NCBI GenBank assembly: GCA_020631135.1
Contig: JAHDHU010000015.1
Location: forward strand, 1-50,361
Origin: Saprospiraceae bacterium
GTDB taxonomy: Bacteria; Bacteroidota; Bacteroidia; Chitinophagales; Saprospiraceae
Direction of reading: 5' to 3'
DNA length: 50,361 bases
Numbering within the stretch: position 1 is the stretch's first letter; each line of letters opens with the position of its first letter. A program made the translations under genes and the position numbers. Positions 17,586-26,294 of the stretch are shown in pieces. Below the pieces are notes generated by a model, which saw nothing but the letters and a program-made list of their open reading frames with translations, was not told the origin of the DNA and did no database searches.

Positions 17586-19292
17586 ATGAGCCAATTTTTA
17601 GTTTCTGCAAGAAAGTATAGACCGCAAAAATTTGATGAATTAGTCGGTCAGCAACACGTAGCCAATACATTGAAAAATGCAATGGCAAATAATCAATTAG
17701 CGCATGCTTTTTTGTTTTGTGGACCCAGAGGTGTCGGTAAAACCAGTTGTGCCAGAATCTTGGCTCGGGTTTTAAATTGTGAAAACAAGCAAAATCAATT
17801 TGACCCATGCGGGGAATGTAATTCTTGTAAATCCTTTAATGACAATGCAAGTTTCAATATTATCGAATTGGATGCCGCATCAAACAATTCTGTAGAGCAT
17901 ATTCGAAACCTTACAGAACAAGTGCGTTTCCAACCACAACGAGGAACCCACAAGGTGTTTATCATTGATGAGGTTCATATGTTGAGTTCGCAAGCATTTA
18001 ATGCTTTCCTTAAAACTTTGGAAGAACCTCCACCATATGCAGTTTTTATTCTAGCCACAACTGAGAAACACAAAATTCTCCCAACCATCCTATCTCGCTG
18101 TCAAATATTTGATTTTAGGAGAATACAAGTAGCTGCCATCGTCGAACAACTTGTAGCAATTGCTCAGAAAGAAGGTGTTAAATATGATGAAGAAGCACTG
18201 AGTATAATTGCTCAAAAGTCGGATGGGGCAATGCGTGATGCGCTCTCGATTTTTGACAAATTAGTAAGTTCAACGGATAAAGAAATAAGCTATCAAGAGG
18301 TAATTGAAAATTTAAATATTCTTGATTATGACTACTTCTTTAAACTAACCGATGCATTTTTAAAGGAAGACATTTCTGAGGTGATGTTAAAAATGGATGA
18401 GATTTTGAGAAAAGGTTTTGATCCAGAATTATGCCTTTTAGGTCTGGCAGAGCACATGCGTGAATTGTTATTGTCAAAAAAATCAGAAACTCAAGCTTTA
18501 ATCAGTGCAAGTGAATCCTTGAAGAAACGTTATCATGACCAAGGCCAACTTTGCAGTACTTCCTTTCTGATGAGTAGTTTGAGCATTCTAAATCAAGCGG
18601 ATATTAATTTTCAAAGAGCAAAAAATAAAAGGCTACATGCAGAAATATCCCTAAGTAAAATCACTTATCTCAATAGAGCAATAGATTCTGTCGGAACAAC
18701 TCCAGCTGTAAAACCTATTCAAAATAATACGCCTCAGGCAAAAGGTTTACCCACTCCTACGGAGACAAAAGTTGAAAATAAGGTGATGGCTAAATCTGTA
18801 GGTCCCAGCGCGACTGTGGCGGTGAAAAAGAAAATGCAAAAAATTGGTTTTAGTTCAGATGAGGCCATTTTACAAAAGATAGCGGAGGAAGAAAAAGAAA
18901 AACAAATCCGACCTAAACAACTTAATTTAGAAATTATCAATCAAATTTGGCAAGACTATTATAATGCCTTGGATTCACAAACCATCAAGACTTCATTAAA
19001 AGCTAAAAAAATAGAAATTTCTAGTCCAAATCGAGTGGTTATCTATGTGCCATCACCCAACGCGCATGCAACCCTAACTTCAGAGTTTGAGTTATTACAA
19101 AATATACGTGATGCGTTTGACATCGAAATGTTACAAGTAGAACCAATCCTCAACAATGATTTGTTTCCTGAGTACAAAAAATTTGTTCACAAAAAACCAT
19201 TGAGCGGAAGAGAGATATATGATAAGCTAGTAGAGAAAAATCCAAACGTAAAAAAACTTAAAGAAGCGTTTGAACTCAAAGTAGATTCTTAA
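17586..19292 (+). CDS. dnaX: DNA polymerase III subunit gamma/tau
   Basis: This 568-aa AAA+ clamp-loader subunit has Walker A GPRGVGKTS (46-54), the four zinc-binding cysteines C65, C75, C78 and C81 (CGECNSC), ELDAASNNSVEHIR (94-107), and DEVH (128-131). A variable linker (about 370-430, rich in P, K and T) leads to a C-terminal domain like those of tau subunits. I do not see an evident slippery heptamer for making a short gamma form, but did not search exhaustively. A Crp/Fnr regulator follows 19 bases downstream. Confidence 0.96.
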   Translation: MSQFLVSARKYRPQKFDELVGQQHVANTLKNAMANNQLAHAFLFCGPRGVGKTSCARILARVLNCENKQNQFDPCGECNSCKSFNDNASFNIIELDAASNNSVEHIRNLTEQVRFQPQRGTHKVFIIDEVHMLSSQAFNAFLKTLEEPPPYAVFILATTEKHKILPTILSRCQIFDFRRIQVAAIVEQLVAIAQKEGVKYDEEALSIIAQKSDGAMRDALSIFDKLVSSTDKEISYQEVIENLNILDYDYFFKLTDAFLKEDISEVMLKMDEILRKGFDPELCLLGLAEHMRELLLSKKSETQALISASESLKKRYHDQGQLCSTSFLMSSLSILNQADINFQRAKNKRLHAEISLSKITYLNRAIDSVGTTPAVKPIQNNTPQAKGLPTPTETKVENKVMAKSVGPSATVAVKKKMQKIGFSSDEAILQKIAEEEKEKQIRPKQLNLEIINQIWQDYYNALDSQTIKTSLKAKKIEISSPNRVVIYVPSPNAHATLTSEFELLQNIRDAFDIEMLQVEPILNNDLFPEYKKFVHKKPLSGREIYDKLVEKNPNVKKLKEAFELKVDS

Positions 19293-19311
19293 AATTAAAA
19301 AGCCACAATTA

Positions 19312-20007
19312 ATGAAAGAACAATCTATTTGGTTTCTAGAAAATATCAATGTTACTGATATTTTTTGTCCGACTAAACTGAAAGGTCAATTACAGGAAAA
19401 CCACATTAAGACTTTTAAGAAAGGAGAATATATCTATATGCCTGAGCAAACTTCGGATAAGATCTTTTTTATCAATAAAGGACGAGTCAAAATTGGCAGT
19501 GTCAATGAATCTGGAAAAGAAATAACCAAAGCTATATTAAACGAAGGTGAAGTTTTTGGTGAGCTTTCCATTATAGGAGAAAGCAAAAGAAGAGATTTTG
19601 CTTATGCAATGGAAGAATGTAAGGTTTGTTCTATCACGACTTCTGAAATGAAATCACTTATTAAGGATCATAACAATTTGAATCTTTTTTTAATGAAAGT
19701 CATGGGTTCGCGGGTGCTAGAAATGGAACAAAGGCTGGAGTCCTTAGTCTTTAAGGATAGTCGATCTAGAATTGTACAATACATTATAGATTTGGTAAAT
19801 AAAAACGGACAAAGAGTGGGTTACGAATGGGTGGTCAGAAAATTTATAACTCATCAAGAAATAGCGAATCTTACTGCAACCTCGAGACAAACTGTAACCA
19901 CTATCTTAAACGAATTGCGAAACAAAAATCTACTCACTTTCGATCGCAAAAGACTTCTAGTACGTGATTTGGATAAGATAAAAGAAGAATTGTCGGTTGC
20001 AGAATAA
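19312..20007 (+). CDS. Crp/Fnr family transcriptional regulator
   Basis: The 231-aa protein joins an N-terminal cyclic-nucleotide-binding-type beta-barrel (about 30-130, with EVFGELSIIGESKRRDF) to a C-terminal winged helix (THQEIANLTATSRQTVTTILNEL, then LLTFDRKRLLV). It lacks the N-terminal cysteine cluster that binds an Fe-S centre in FNR, so oxygen sensing by that mechanism is unlikely. Whether it binds cAMP cannot be judged. It lies 19 bases after dnaX, so read-through is likely. The targets are unknown. Confidence 0.93.
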   Translation: MKEQSIWFLENINVTDIFCPTKLKGQLQENHIKTFKKGEYIYMPEQTSDKIFFINKGRVKIGSVNESGKEITKAILNEGEVFGELSIIGESKRRDFAYAMEECKVCSITTSEMKSLIKDHNNLNLFLMKVMGSRVLEMEQRLESLVFKDSRSRIVQYIIDLVNKNGQRVGYEWVVRKFITHQEIANLTATSRQTVTTILNELRNKNLLTFDRKRLLVRDLDKIKEELSVAE

Positions 20008-20090
20008 CCAACACTCCCCTTTTCTTGCTAAAATCAAATCAATACTCGTTTAAATATCCTATTTTAACGTAAGTAAAAACTACTATTATT

Positions 20091-21809
20091 ATGAGTCTTG
20101 ATACTATACACCAGGGCAAGGTGTTAAATCACCCGTCTGGTTTGTTTGTTTTGTTTTTCACAGAGATGTGGGAAAGATTTTCTTATTATGGAATGCGAGC
20201 ATTATTGGTTTTATTTTTAACCGCTTCCTTGATGGATGGAGGTTATGGTTGGGAACGAGAAAATGCCTTGCAATTATATGCTCTCTATACTGGTTTGGTC
20301 TACTTTACTCCTCTCTTTGGAGGAATGATAGCAGATAAAATACTGGGTTATAGAAAAGCTGTAATCATAGGTGCATTTGTAATGGCTTTTGGTCATTTAT
20401 GCATGGCACTTGAAATACCCATTTTCTTTTACATTGGTTTAGCCGCCCTTATTTTGGGTAATGGTTTATTTAAACCAAACATTTCTTCGATTGTAGGTCA
20501 ATTATACGATGATCCTGAGAAGAAAGATGGAGCATATACAATTTTCTATATGGGAATTAATGCAGGTGCATTCTTAGGAATACTCTTGTGTGGATACATT
20601 GGAGAAAAAATTGGTTGGTCATATGGATTTGGACTTGCAATGATCTTTATGATTGCGGGAGCCGTACAGTTTTGGCTTTCGGGCAAGATCTTTGGTGACA
20701 TAGGATTGGCACCTAAAAAAGACACTGTAGCGGATTTAGAGAAACCTGTAGAGCAAACCAATTTAGCGAATAACAATGGTAGATTAGGAACATGGGCAGT
20801 TGCGGGAATTGTGGTTGCCGCTCTAATTTATTTTTTAAACCCTTTAAAAGAGTTTGATAGTTTTTTAGCAACAGTTAACACGGCCATAATGCCTTCGTTA
20901 ATCTTGGGAGCCTTTGTTTCCATTATTGGATTTATTATAAGTGATCCAAGTTTAACAAAAGTTGAAAAAGACAGAGTTTGGGTAATTGTTATCCTTACCT
21001 TTTTCACCATATTCTTTTGGTGGGCATTTGAACAAGCAGGTGGTTCTATGACGATCTTTGCTGCGGATTATACAGATCGTAATTTAATTGGAGCTCAAGC
21101 CACAACCTTTAAAATTTTCAACACCTTATTAACCATTGTACCTATGGTGGTAATTACTTGGGTTTTGGCTAAACTAGTGAGGGTTACCTTTTCGGCAATT
21201 TCGACCGCCAATATTATCTTGAGTGCCAGTTTTGTATTTATTTGGGGAATTGTAATCTGGATGCTGGTTAGAGAATTCAACGCAGAAGCTACCGAAGTTC
21301 AAGCATCATGGTTTGGAATTTTAAACTCCTTTTTCATCATTGCTTTTGCACCCCTATTTTCTAAATTCTGGGACACAAAGATTATAACTTCAGGACCTGT
21401 GAAATTTGCCATGGGACTAGGTTTATTGGCAATTGGTTTTGGAATATTAGCTTGGGGAAGTAACGGAATCCCACAAGGAGCTCAAACCGCATCAGTAAGT
21501 ATGATCTTTTTGATTTTGGCTTATTTGTTCCATACACTAGGCGAATTGTGTTTATCACCTGTTGGTCTTTCTTATATTAGTAAACTGGCTCCTTTGAGGT
21601 TAATTGGGATCATGTTTGGTGTCTTCTTCCTTTCTAATTTTATGGCCAATTGGGCTGGTGGTATGACAGGAAGTTATATAGATCAAATTGTCGAAGAAAA
21701 CAGTATGAGTGTGTTCTTCCTAATTTTTACGATAGTTCCAGCAGCAGCTGCAGTAATTTTATTGGTGATTAAGCCAATATTAAAACGTATGATGCACGGG
21801 ATAGATTAA
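20091..21809 (+). CDS. POT family proton-dependent oligopeptide transporter
   Basis: This 572-aa major-facilitator protein imports di- and tripeptides with protons across the inner membrane. It begins with the family signature FFTEMWERFSYYGMRALLVL (the ExxER-type motif) and has FKPNISSIVGQLY in helices 4-5, about 12-14 membrane helices, and a C-terminal LGELCLSPVGLSYISKLAP block. Length is in the usual range for Bacteroidota POT proteins. It stands as a single unit closed by a bidirectional terminator. Confidence 0.95.
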   Translation: MSLDTIHQGKVLNHPSGLFVLFFTEMWERFSYYGMRALLVLFLTASLMDGGYGWERENALQLYALYTGLVYFTPLFGGMIADKILGYRKAVIIGAFVMAFGHLCMALEIPIFFYIGLAALILGNGLFKPNISSIVGQLYDDPEKKDGAYTIFYMGINAGAFLGILLCGYIGEKIGWSYGFGLAMIFMIAGAVQFWLSGKIFGDIGLAPKKDTVADLEKPVEQTNLANNNGRLGTWAVAGIVVAALIYFLNPLKEFDSFLATVNTAIMPSLILGAFVSIIGFIISDPSLTKVEKDRVWVIVILTFFTIFFWWAFEQAGGSMTIFAADYTDRNLIGAQATTFKIFNTLLTIVPMVVITWVLAKLVRVTFSAISTANIILSASFVFIWGIVIWMLVREFNAEATEVQASWFGILNSFFIIAFAPLFSKFWDTKIITSGPVKFAMGLGLLAIGFGILAWGSNGIPQGAQTASVSMIFLILAYLFHTLGELCLSPVGLSYISKLAPLRLIGIMFGVFFLSNFMANWAGGMTGSYIDQIVEENSMSVFFLIFTIVPAAAAVILLVIKPILKRMMHGID

Positions 21810-21831
21810 ATTATATAAGGAATAGAAAATC

Positions 21832-21866
21832 AAAAAGCTCCGTCGATTATCGTCGGGGCTTTTTTT
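21832..21866. terminator. bidirectional terminator overlapping a coding end
   Basis: AAAAAGC (21832-21838) pairs with GCTTTTT (21858-21864), and the stem continues inward through GC pairs. T-runs stand on both outer sides. The last codons of the convergent DUF3108 gene (stop at 21847) lie inside the stem, so one hairpin ends both transcripts. Confidence 0.85.
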
Positions 21867-22656
21867 GTATATCATATTCGATACCTTCGACAGATTTTAA
21901 AATTGCTTTAACTGAACCTACAGATATCGGAGATTCTGCCATTAAGGCGAATTGATTTTTATCAGTTGTCACCCAAATACTCATTTCTGTATCCTCATCA
22001 AAAACACTGCTTGCCACCACTTCAGGTTCAATTAGATGACACATACGTTTACCGATATTCTTTATTTTCTTCTTCTTTATCCCCTTATAAGTTAGCTTTA
22101 GAGGATAGGTGTTTTTGTCAAAAGTTAAATTGAATCCAATGGATTCATCCAATTTCAATTCGTGGAGATTTACATTTCTGAAAGCATAGATAATAGATAT
22201 AATATCATGCACGCAATCTTCAATTTCGATAGCGTATTCCTCAGCGATTTCTTTTGTTTTACCAATCGCTCCGGTAGCCACATTTAGCTTAAAATCAAAA
22301 TTGACGCTATCATACTTTGTATATCCTCCTTCGTTCATATCTCGAACAAAAGACTTTGGTAATCCTGTTTCTTTATCAATGATCGATCTAAAGTAATCGT
22401 CAACTTCAAAAAATGAATTGTAAGATTCATAGGTCTTCCCCTTAGCAATAAATTTATATTCTGTCTCTGATTCAAATACCTCCATTGTAAATTCACCAGC
22501 AGGAAGCCATACGAAGGAAACATTATAAAATACTTGGTAAGTGAGTTTCTCTTTATTAAAGAATACATCATTTTGATATTTACAGGCCTCTTGTCCTTTG
22601 CCAATTTGGCAAAAACAAATCAAGAAAAAAAGGATTGCAACGACTCTACTTGACAT
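21847..22656 (-). CDS. DUF3108 domain exported protein
   Basis: This 269-aa protein has a signal peptide (MSSRVVAILFFLICFCQIGKGQ) and a DUF3108-like body: EKLTYQVFYNVSFVWLPAGEF, then FRSIIDKETGLPKSFVRDMNEGGY, then IEDCVHDIISIIYAFRN. The family consists of periplasmic beta-rich proteins of unknown function. Its start codon overlaps the stop of the upstream flippase-like gene (TAATG), so the two are translationally coupled and probably work together, perhaps in envelope lipid handling (inference). Confidence 0.85.
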   Translation of the reverse strand: MSSRVVAILFFLICFCQIGKGQEACKYQNDVFFNKEKLTYQVFYNVSFVWLPAGEFTMEVFESETEYKFIAKGKTYESYNSFFEVDDYFRSIIDKETGLPKSFVRDMNEGGYTKYDSVNFDFKLNVATGAIGKTKEIAEEYAIEIEDCVHDIISIIYAFRNVNLHELKLDESIGFNLTFDKNTYPLKLTYKGIKKKKIKNIGKRMCHLIEPEVVASSVFDEDTEMSIWVTTDKNQFALMAESPISVGSVKAILKSVEGIEYDIQKKPRR

Positions 22657-23630
22657 TATGAAGACTTAAAGATGTCTGCTTTAAAAACGTAAAACAAACC
22701 AAAAAGGGATGGAATAATCAAATTAATTATCCATAATCCGAAAGTAGCGGATAAAATACCCAATATATTCTCAGAAAAATTGCCCCAAATGAGGAAAGCT
22801 ATCTCTGCCCTAGCTGCAATATCCAATATTGGGGGCAGTGGAATACCTGATTGAATAAGATAAATTGACGAAACGCCTGCAAATCCTTGTGACAGGTAAA
22901 TTTCAATCCCAAAAAACCATAAAATCAATATATATTGAAAGAGATACACTACATATCTAAGCATTGACAAACCTAAAACTTGAAGATGCATCCCAGTAGA
23001 AAGCTTCTTAAAATAGCTCAATTTATAAACGGCAGACTTTATTTTTTCTGGAAGAGGAGAATTTTCTAATAACTGTTTAACAAACTTGGTATTTCTATAA
23101 AGAAAATACAAAATAAGCAATCCGAAAACGACAGTCGCCACCATCATAACCATCCATCGCTTTTCGATTAGTGCAATTTGTTCATTCAAAATATAAAACC
23201 CCATCAATCCAATTAAAACGTTTACGAGGTTTTGAAATAAACTACATACGAAAGTCGCCATTACTCCTTTTAGGCGGTTCTGTGGATTTAGTGATAAAAC
23301 TCGCCCGCCATATTCTCCAATTCGTTGGGGAGTAACTATACCGACAGATATCCCTGTAATTATCGCTTTAAAAGATTGATACATAGAAATATGTTCAAAT
23401 TGATCAACGAGCCTTTTCCATTTTAAGGATTCAAGTAGCCAATTTAATGGCATGAGTAAAATGCATGTGACGAGAAAGAGTAAATTTCCCTTACTTATTT
23501 TGTCGTTAAACATGGCTTTCATTTCTTCTAATTCGTTGGCATGTAATACCTGTTTATAAAACAGGTATCCAAAAAGCAAGAAAACAATTGCTTTTAATAA
23601 AGGGCCAAAAAATGAAGAATATGATGACAT
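22656..23630 (-). CDS. lysylphosphatidylglycerol synthase/UPF0104-type membrane protein
   Basis: The 324-aa protein has about eight membrane helices. The motifs ISVGIVTPQRIGEYGGRVLSL and GVSSIYLIQSGIPLPPILD belong to the flippase-like half of MprF (LPG synthase TM region family). The catalytic aminoacyl-transferase domain of MprF is absent, so it may move a lipid rather than modify one. The TAATG junction couples it to the DUF3108 gene. It is divergent from ruvC. Confidence 0.87.
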   Translation of the reverse strand: MSSYSSFFGPLLKAIVFLLFGYLFYKQVLHANELEEMKAMFNDKISKGNLLFLVTCILLMPLNWLLESLKWKRLVDQFEHISMYQSFKAIITGISVGIVTPQRIGEYGGRVLSLNPQNRLKGVMATFVCSLFQNLVNVLIGLMGFYILNEQIALIEKRWMVMMVATVVFGLLILYFLYRNTKFVKQLLENSPLPEKIKSAVYKLSYFKKLSTGMHLQVLGLSMLRYVVYLFQYILILWFFGIEIYLSQGFAGVSSIYLIQSGIPLPPILDIAARAEIAFLIWGNFSENILGILSATFGLWIINLIIPSLFGLFYVFKADIFKSS

Positions 23631-23676
23631 CTATTCGCTTATTGCACAGCTATTAACATATAGTGTTAATTTTACT

Positions 23677-24237
23677 ATGATGGCGGAAAAATACAAAATA
23701 TTAGGAGTTGACCCAGGCACTAACATTCTTGGATATGGACTGATAGAGGTAGACAACAAAAAAACTAAGTTGATAACCATGGGCGTTATCAAATTGACCA
23801 AGTTCGAAAGCCATCAATTAAAGCTGAAAGAGATTTATCTACAACTTCAAGAAATTATCGAAACTTATTTACCTAAAGTACTTGCTGTTGAATCGCCTTT
23901 CTTCGGAAAAAATGTACAATCGATGTTGAAACTAGGTAGAGCTCAAGGCGTATCTATGGCTGCTGCCATTACAATGGGTTTAGAAATACACGAGTATACT
24001 CCAAAGGAAATAAAAAAGTCGATCACAGGCAATGGCAATGCATCTAAGGAACAAGTTTCAGCAATGCTTTCGAGCATTTTAAATACCAAGTTCGATACAA
24101 AGTATTTGGATTCATCCGACGCGCTTGGTGCTGCTTATACTTATTTCAATAAATCTTCAAATCCTTTAAAAGGAAACAAATCATATTCTGGTTGGGATAG
24201 CTTCATAAAAGCAAATCCTAAAAAGCTTGCTAAATAG
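23677..24237 (+). CDS. ruvC: crossover junction endodeoxyribonuclease RuvC
   Basis: This 186-aa nuclease cuts Holliday junctions after RuvAB branch migration. The four acidic catalytic positions are intact: D12 (GVDPGTNILGYG), E72 (AVESPFFGKN), D145 and D148 (YLDSSDAL), with the same 3-residue spacing of the last two as in E. coli. Two tandem ATG codons open the gene. Its 3' end overlaps the convergent HIT gene by 8 bases, so there is no room for a terminator between them. Confidence 0.97.
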   Translation: MMAEKYKILGVDPGTNILGYGLIEVDNKKTKLITMGVIKLTKFESHQLKLKEIYLQLQEIIETYLPKVLAVESPFFGKNVQSMLKLGRAQGVSMAAAITMGLEIHEYTPKEIKKSITGNGNASKEQVSAMLSSILNTKFDTKYLDSSDALGAAYTYFNKSSNPLKGNKSYSGWDSFIKANPKKLAK

Positions 24238-24622
24238 CCTGACTAATCTTTAAGGCAATTTCGGCCATGTCGTGTGGATTAATGTCCAATTTCTTAGAAG
24301 TTACACTAACCTGACTTTCGTTTTGGAAAGGAATGAGATGAATGTGTGCATGAGGAACTTCCGTACCAACTACCATAACTCCAACTCTTTTGCAAGGGAT
24401 TACTTTTTTTATACCTATAGCTACACTCTTTGCGAAAATATTGAGGTCCGCTAATATCTCATCCTCTAAATCAAAAAGGTAATCTACCTCCACTTTAGGA
24501 ACAACCAGGGTGTGACCTTCTGCCAATGGATTAATATCGAGGAAAGCATAAAATCGGTCGTTTTCTGCAATTTTGTAGGAAGGAATATCTCCTTCAATAA
24601 TTTTTGTGAAAATACTAGGCAC
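24230..24622 (-). CDS. HIT family nucleotide-binding protein
   Basis: This 130-aa protein carries the histidine triad HAHIHLIPF (H91, H93, H95) and the typical N-terminal block SIFTKIIEGDIPSYKIAEND. HIT proteins hydrolyse nucleoside phosphoramidates or dinucleotides; the exact substrate is not predictable. The start is GTG and forms a TAGTG overlap with the greA stop, so translation is coupled to greA. Confidence 0.95.
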   Translation of the reverse strand: MPSIFTKIIEGDIPSYKIAENDRFYAFLDINPLAEGHTLVVPKVEVDYLFDLEDEILADLNIFAKSVAIGIKKVIPCKRVGVMVVGTEVPHAHIHLIPFQNESQVSVTSKKLDINPHDMAEIALKISQAI

Positions 24623-25095
24623 TATATACTGATATCTAATACTTCAAATTCCATGTTACCTCTTGGTGTTGAGATACTTGCTACTTCACCAATTTTTTTA
24701 CCTAACAATCCCTTTCCAATTGGTGAGGTAACTGATATTTTCTTACTTTTTAAATCGGCTTCGGATTCTGAAACAAGGTTATAAGTTACTTCCATTCCAT
24801 TTGCCTTGTTCTTAATTTTTACCTTACAAAGCACGGTGACTTTTGAAGTATCTATATCATCTTTGCTCAAGACTCTTGTGTTGGATAGCGCTTTTTCTAT
24901 CTCATTAATTTTTAATTCCAACATCCCTTGGGCATCTTTAGCCGCATCATATTCAGCATTCTCCGATAAGTCACCCTTCTCACGGGCTTCTGCGATGGCT
25001 TTTGCTATCTCTTGTCGTCCTCTAGTCTTAAGGTCTTCAGCTTCAGCTTGAAGCTTATCATAACCTTCTTGAGTCATATAATTTATTCCAGACAT
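24622..25095 (-). CDS. greA: transcription elongation factor GreA
   Basis: This 157-aa protein rescues backtracked RNA polymerase by stimulating transcript cleavage. It has the N-terminal coiled coil with the acidic tip segment (AREKGDLSENAEYDAAKDAQ) and the C-terminal FKBP-like domain (ISVTSPIGKGLLGKKIGEVASI). Length is standard. The HIT gene follows with overlapping stop and start codons. A strong hairpin upstream (25142-25170) insulates it from the envelope cluster. Confidence 0.97.
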   Translation of the reverse strand: MSGINYMTQEGYDKLQAEAEDLKTRGRQEIAKAIAEAREKGDLSENAEYDAAKDAQGMLELKINEIEKALSNTRVLSKDDIDTSKVTVLCKVKIKNKANGMEVTYNLVSESEADLKSKKISVTSPIGKGLLGKKIGEVASISTPRGNMEFEVLDISI

Positions 25096-25141
25096 GATGA
25101 TTAAAGTTTAGGTTAAGAAATTGTCTTATTTACAAACACAA

Positions 25142-25170
25142 AGCGTTCTTACCAACTTGGTAGGAACGCT
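25142..25170 (-). terminator. terminator at the end of the envelope gene cluster
   Basis: This is a 13-bp stem with one G-T pair, AGCGTTCTTACCA (25142-25154) against TGGTAGGAACGCT (25158-25170), with a 3-nt loop. It is followed on the minus strand by TTGTGTTTGTAAAT. It sits between the PorV-like gene and greA. Confidence 0.8.
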
Positions 25171-25210
25171 CCGTCCTTCAAAAATAGCTATTTTATTAAA
25201 AAAGTTCCTT

Positions 25211-26239
25211 TTAGAAACTTACTCTCAAACTTAAATTATGCGAGCCTTTAAAAGGGTTTGTTGCACGATATGCGTAATCTATCCCAAGTCCGAATGAATC
25301 CGAAAGTTTAAAATTCGCGGATGCGCCACCAGCTAATCCTGTATAAATGTTATCCAGTGCTCCTGAGGAATCACCAAAATCCAATTTATACGCACCTCTG
25401 ATCGCAAAATTCTCTAATAGAATCACTTCAGCTCCAACACCAATTTGATCTCTTCCAAAAGCGTTAGACGTAAAATTTGTTGTCGCTCTAATTAAATTTT
25501 CCGTACCGATCGCAAAATCATAAGATGCTCCAATATTTAATTGAGATGGCATTTCATAAGGAGATGCTCTTTGCTGTAAGGTCAATGGTTGATCACTTCC
25601 TGGAGGAACTACCTGAATAGATAAACCTTCTCCATCAAATTTCATAGGAGATCCAACATTTCTTAAAGAGATTCCTAATCTAAATTCGTCATTATCACCA
25701 GACACATATTGTACCCCAGCATCAATGGCAAATCCTGAAGCAGAAACATCTACCACCGATTCAAACACTCCTCTTACCAAAAGGCCTACAGAAATTTTAT
25801 TGGCATAGGTTTGACTATAACCAAGACCAACGTGGAAAAAACTCGGAGAATAAGTACCTCCCAACCCGCCAGGCTGATCGACAGTGGTTCTTGTAATATC
25901 GCCAAAGTCAACTGCTGCCATGGTAACACCAAATGCACCACCAGTACCGACACGTTTTACAAATCCAAAAGCATTAAAGCCAAGATCTGCACCTTCATAT
26001 AATCTTGCATTACCTGCAGAGAATTCAATGTTTTCTATTCGGCCAATTCCGGCGACATTTAATCGCATGGCTTCGACTCCAGATACAAATGATGTACTCA
26101 TCGAATGTAATCCAGCACTTCTTGCCCAAGGATTAAATAATAATTCGGCTGCACCGGCCTCTCCTTGTCTATCTGGATTACCCGCTGTTAGCGTTATTCC
26201 AAAAAGAAGAATTATTAGAGTGTAGATATTTCTTTTCAT
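25211..26239 (-). CDS. PorV/PorQ family outer-membrane beta-barrel protein
   Basis: The 342-aa protein has a signal peptide (about 1-20) and the PorV/PorQ-type opening after it: AAELLFNPWARSAGLHSMST, then VEAMRLNVAGIGRIENIEFSAG. The rest alternates in amphipathic strands and ends in a strand with terminal Phe (LSLRVSF), as expected for a barrel inserted by the Bam machinery. PorV is the T9SS shuttle that binds C-terminal signals of cargo. This is a paralogue and need not have that exact role. It is the third gene after the TonB receptor and the giant secreted protein. An AGAAAGG lies just before its ATG. Confidence 0.85.
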   Translation of the reverse strand: MKRNIYTLIILLFGITLTAGNPDRQGEAGAAELLFNPWARSAGLHSMSTSFVSGVEAMRLNVAGIGRIENIEFSAGNARLYEGADLGFNAFGFVKRVGTGGAFGVTMAAVDFGDITRTTVDQPGGLGGTYSPSFFHVGLGYSQTYANKISVGLLVRGVFESVVDVSASGFAIDAGVQYVSGDNDEFRLGISLRNVGSPMKFDGEGLSIQVVPPGSDQPLTLQQRASPYEMPSQLNIGASYDFAIGTENLIRATTNFTSNAFGRDQIGVGAEVILLENFAIRGAYKLDFGDSSGALDNIYTGLAGGASANFKLSDSFGLGIDYAYRATNPFKGSHNLSLRVSF

Positions 26240-26257
26240 TCCTTTCTTTTTCTTTTA

Positions 26258-26281
26258 AGGGAAGGAAAAATTTCCTTCCCT
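26258..26281 (-). promoter_or_regulatory. intercistronic hairpin before the PorV-like gene
   Basis: AGGGAAGGAAA (26258-26268) pairs perfectly with TTTCCTTCCCT (26271-26281). On the minus strand it is followed by TTAAAAGAAAAAG rather than a T-run, so it is not an efficient terminator. It more likely stabilises upstream mRNA or dampens read-through, setting the ratio of the giant protein to the PorV-like protein. Confidence 0.55.
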
Positions 26282-26294
26282 ATTAAAATTTATT

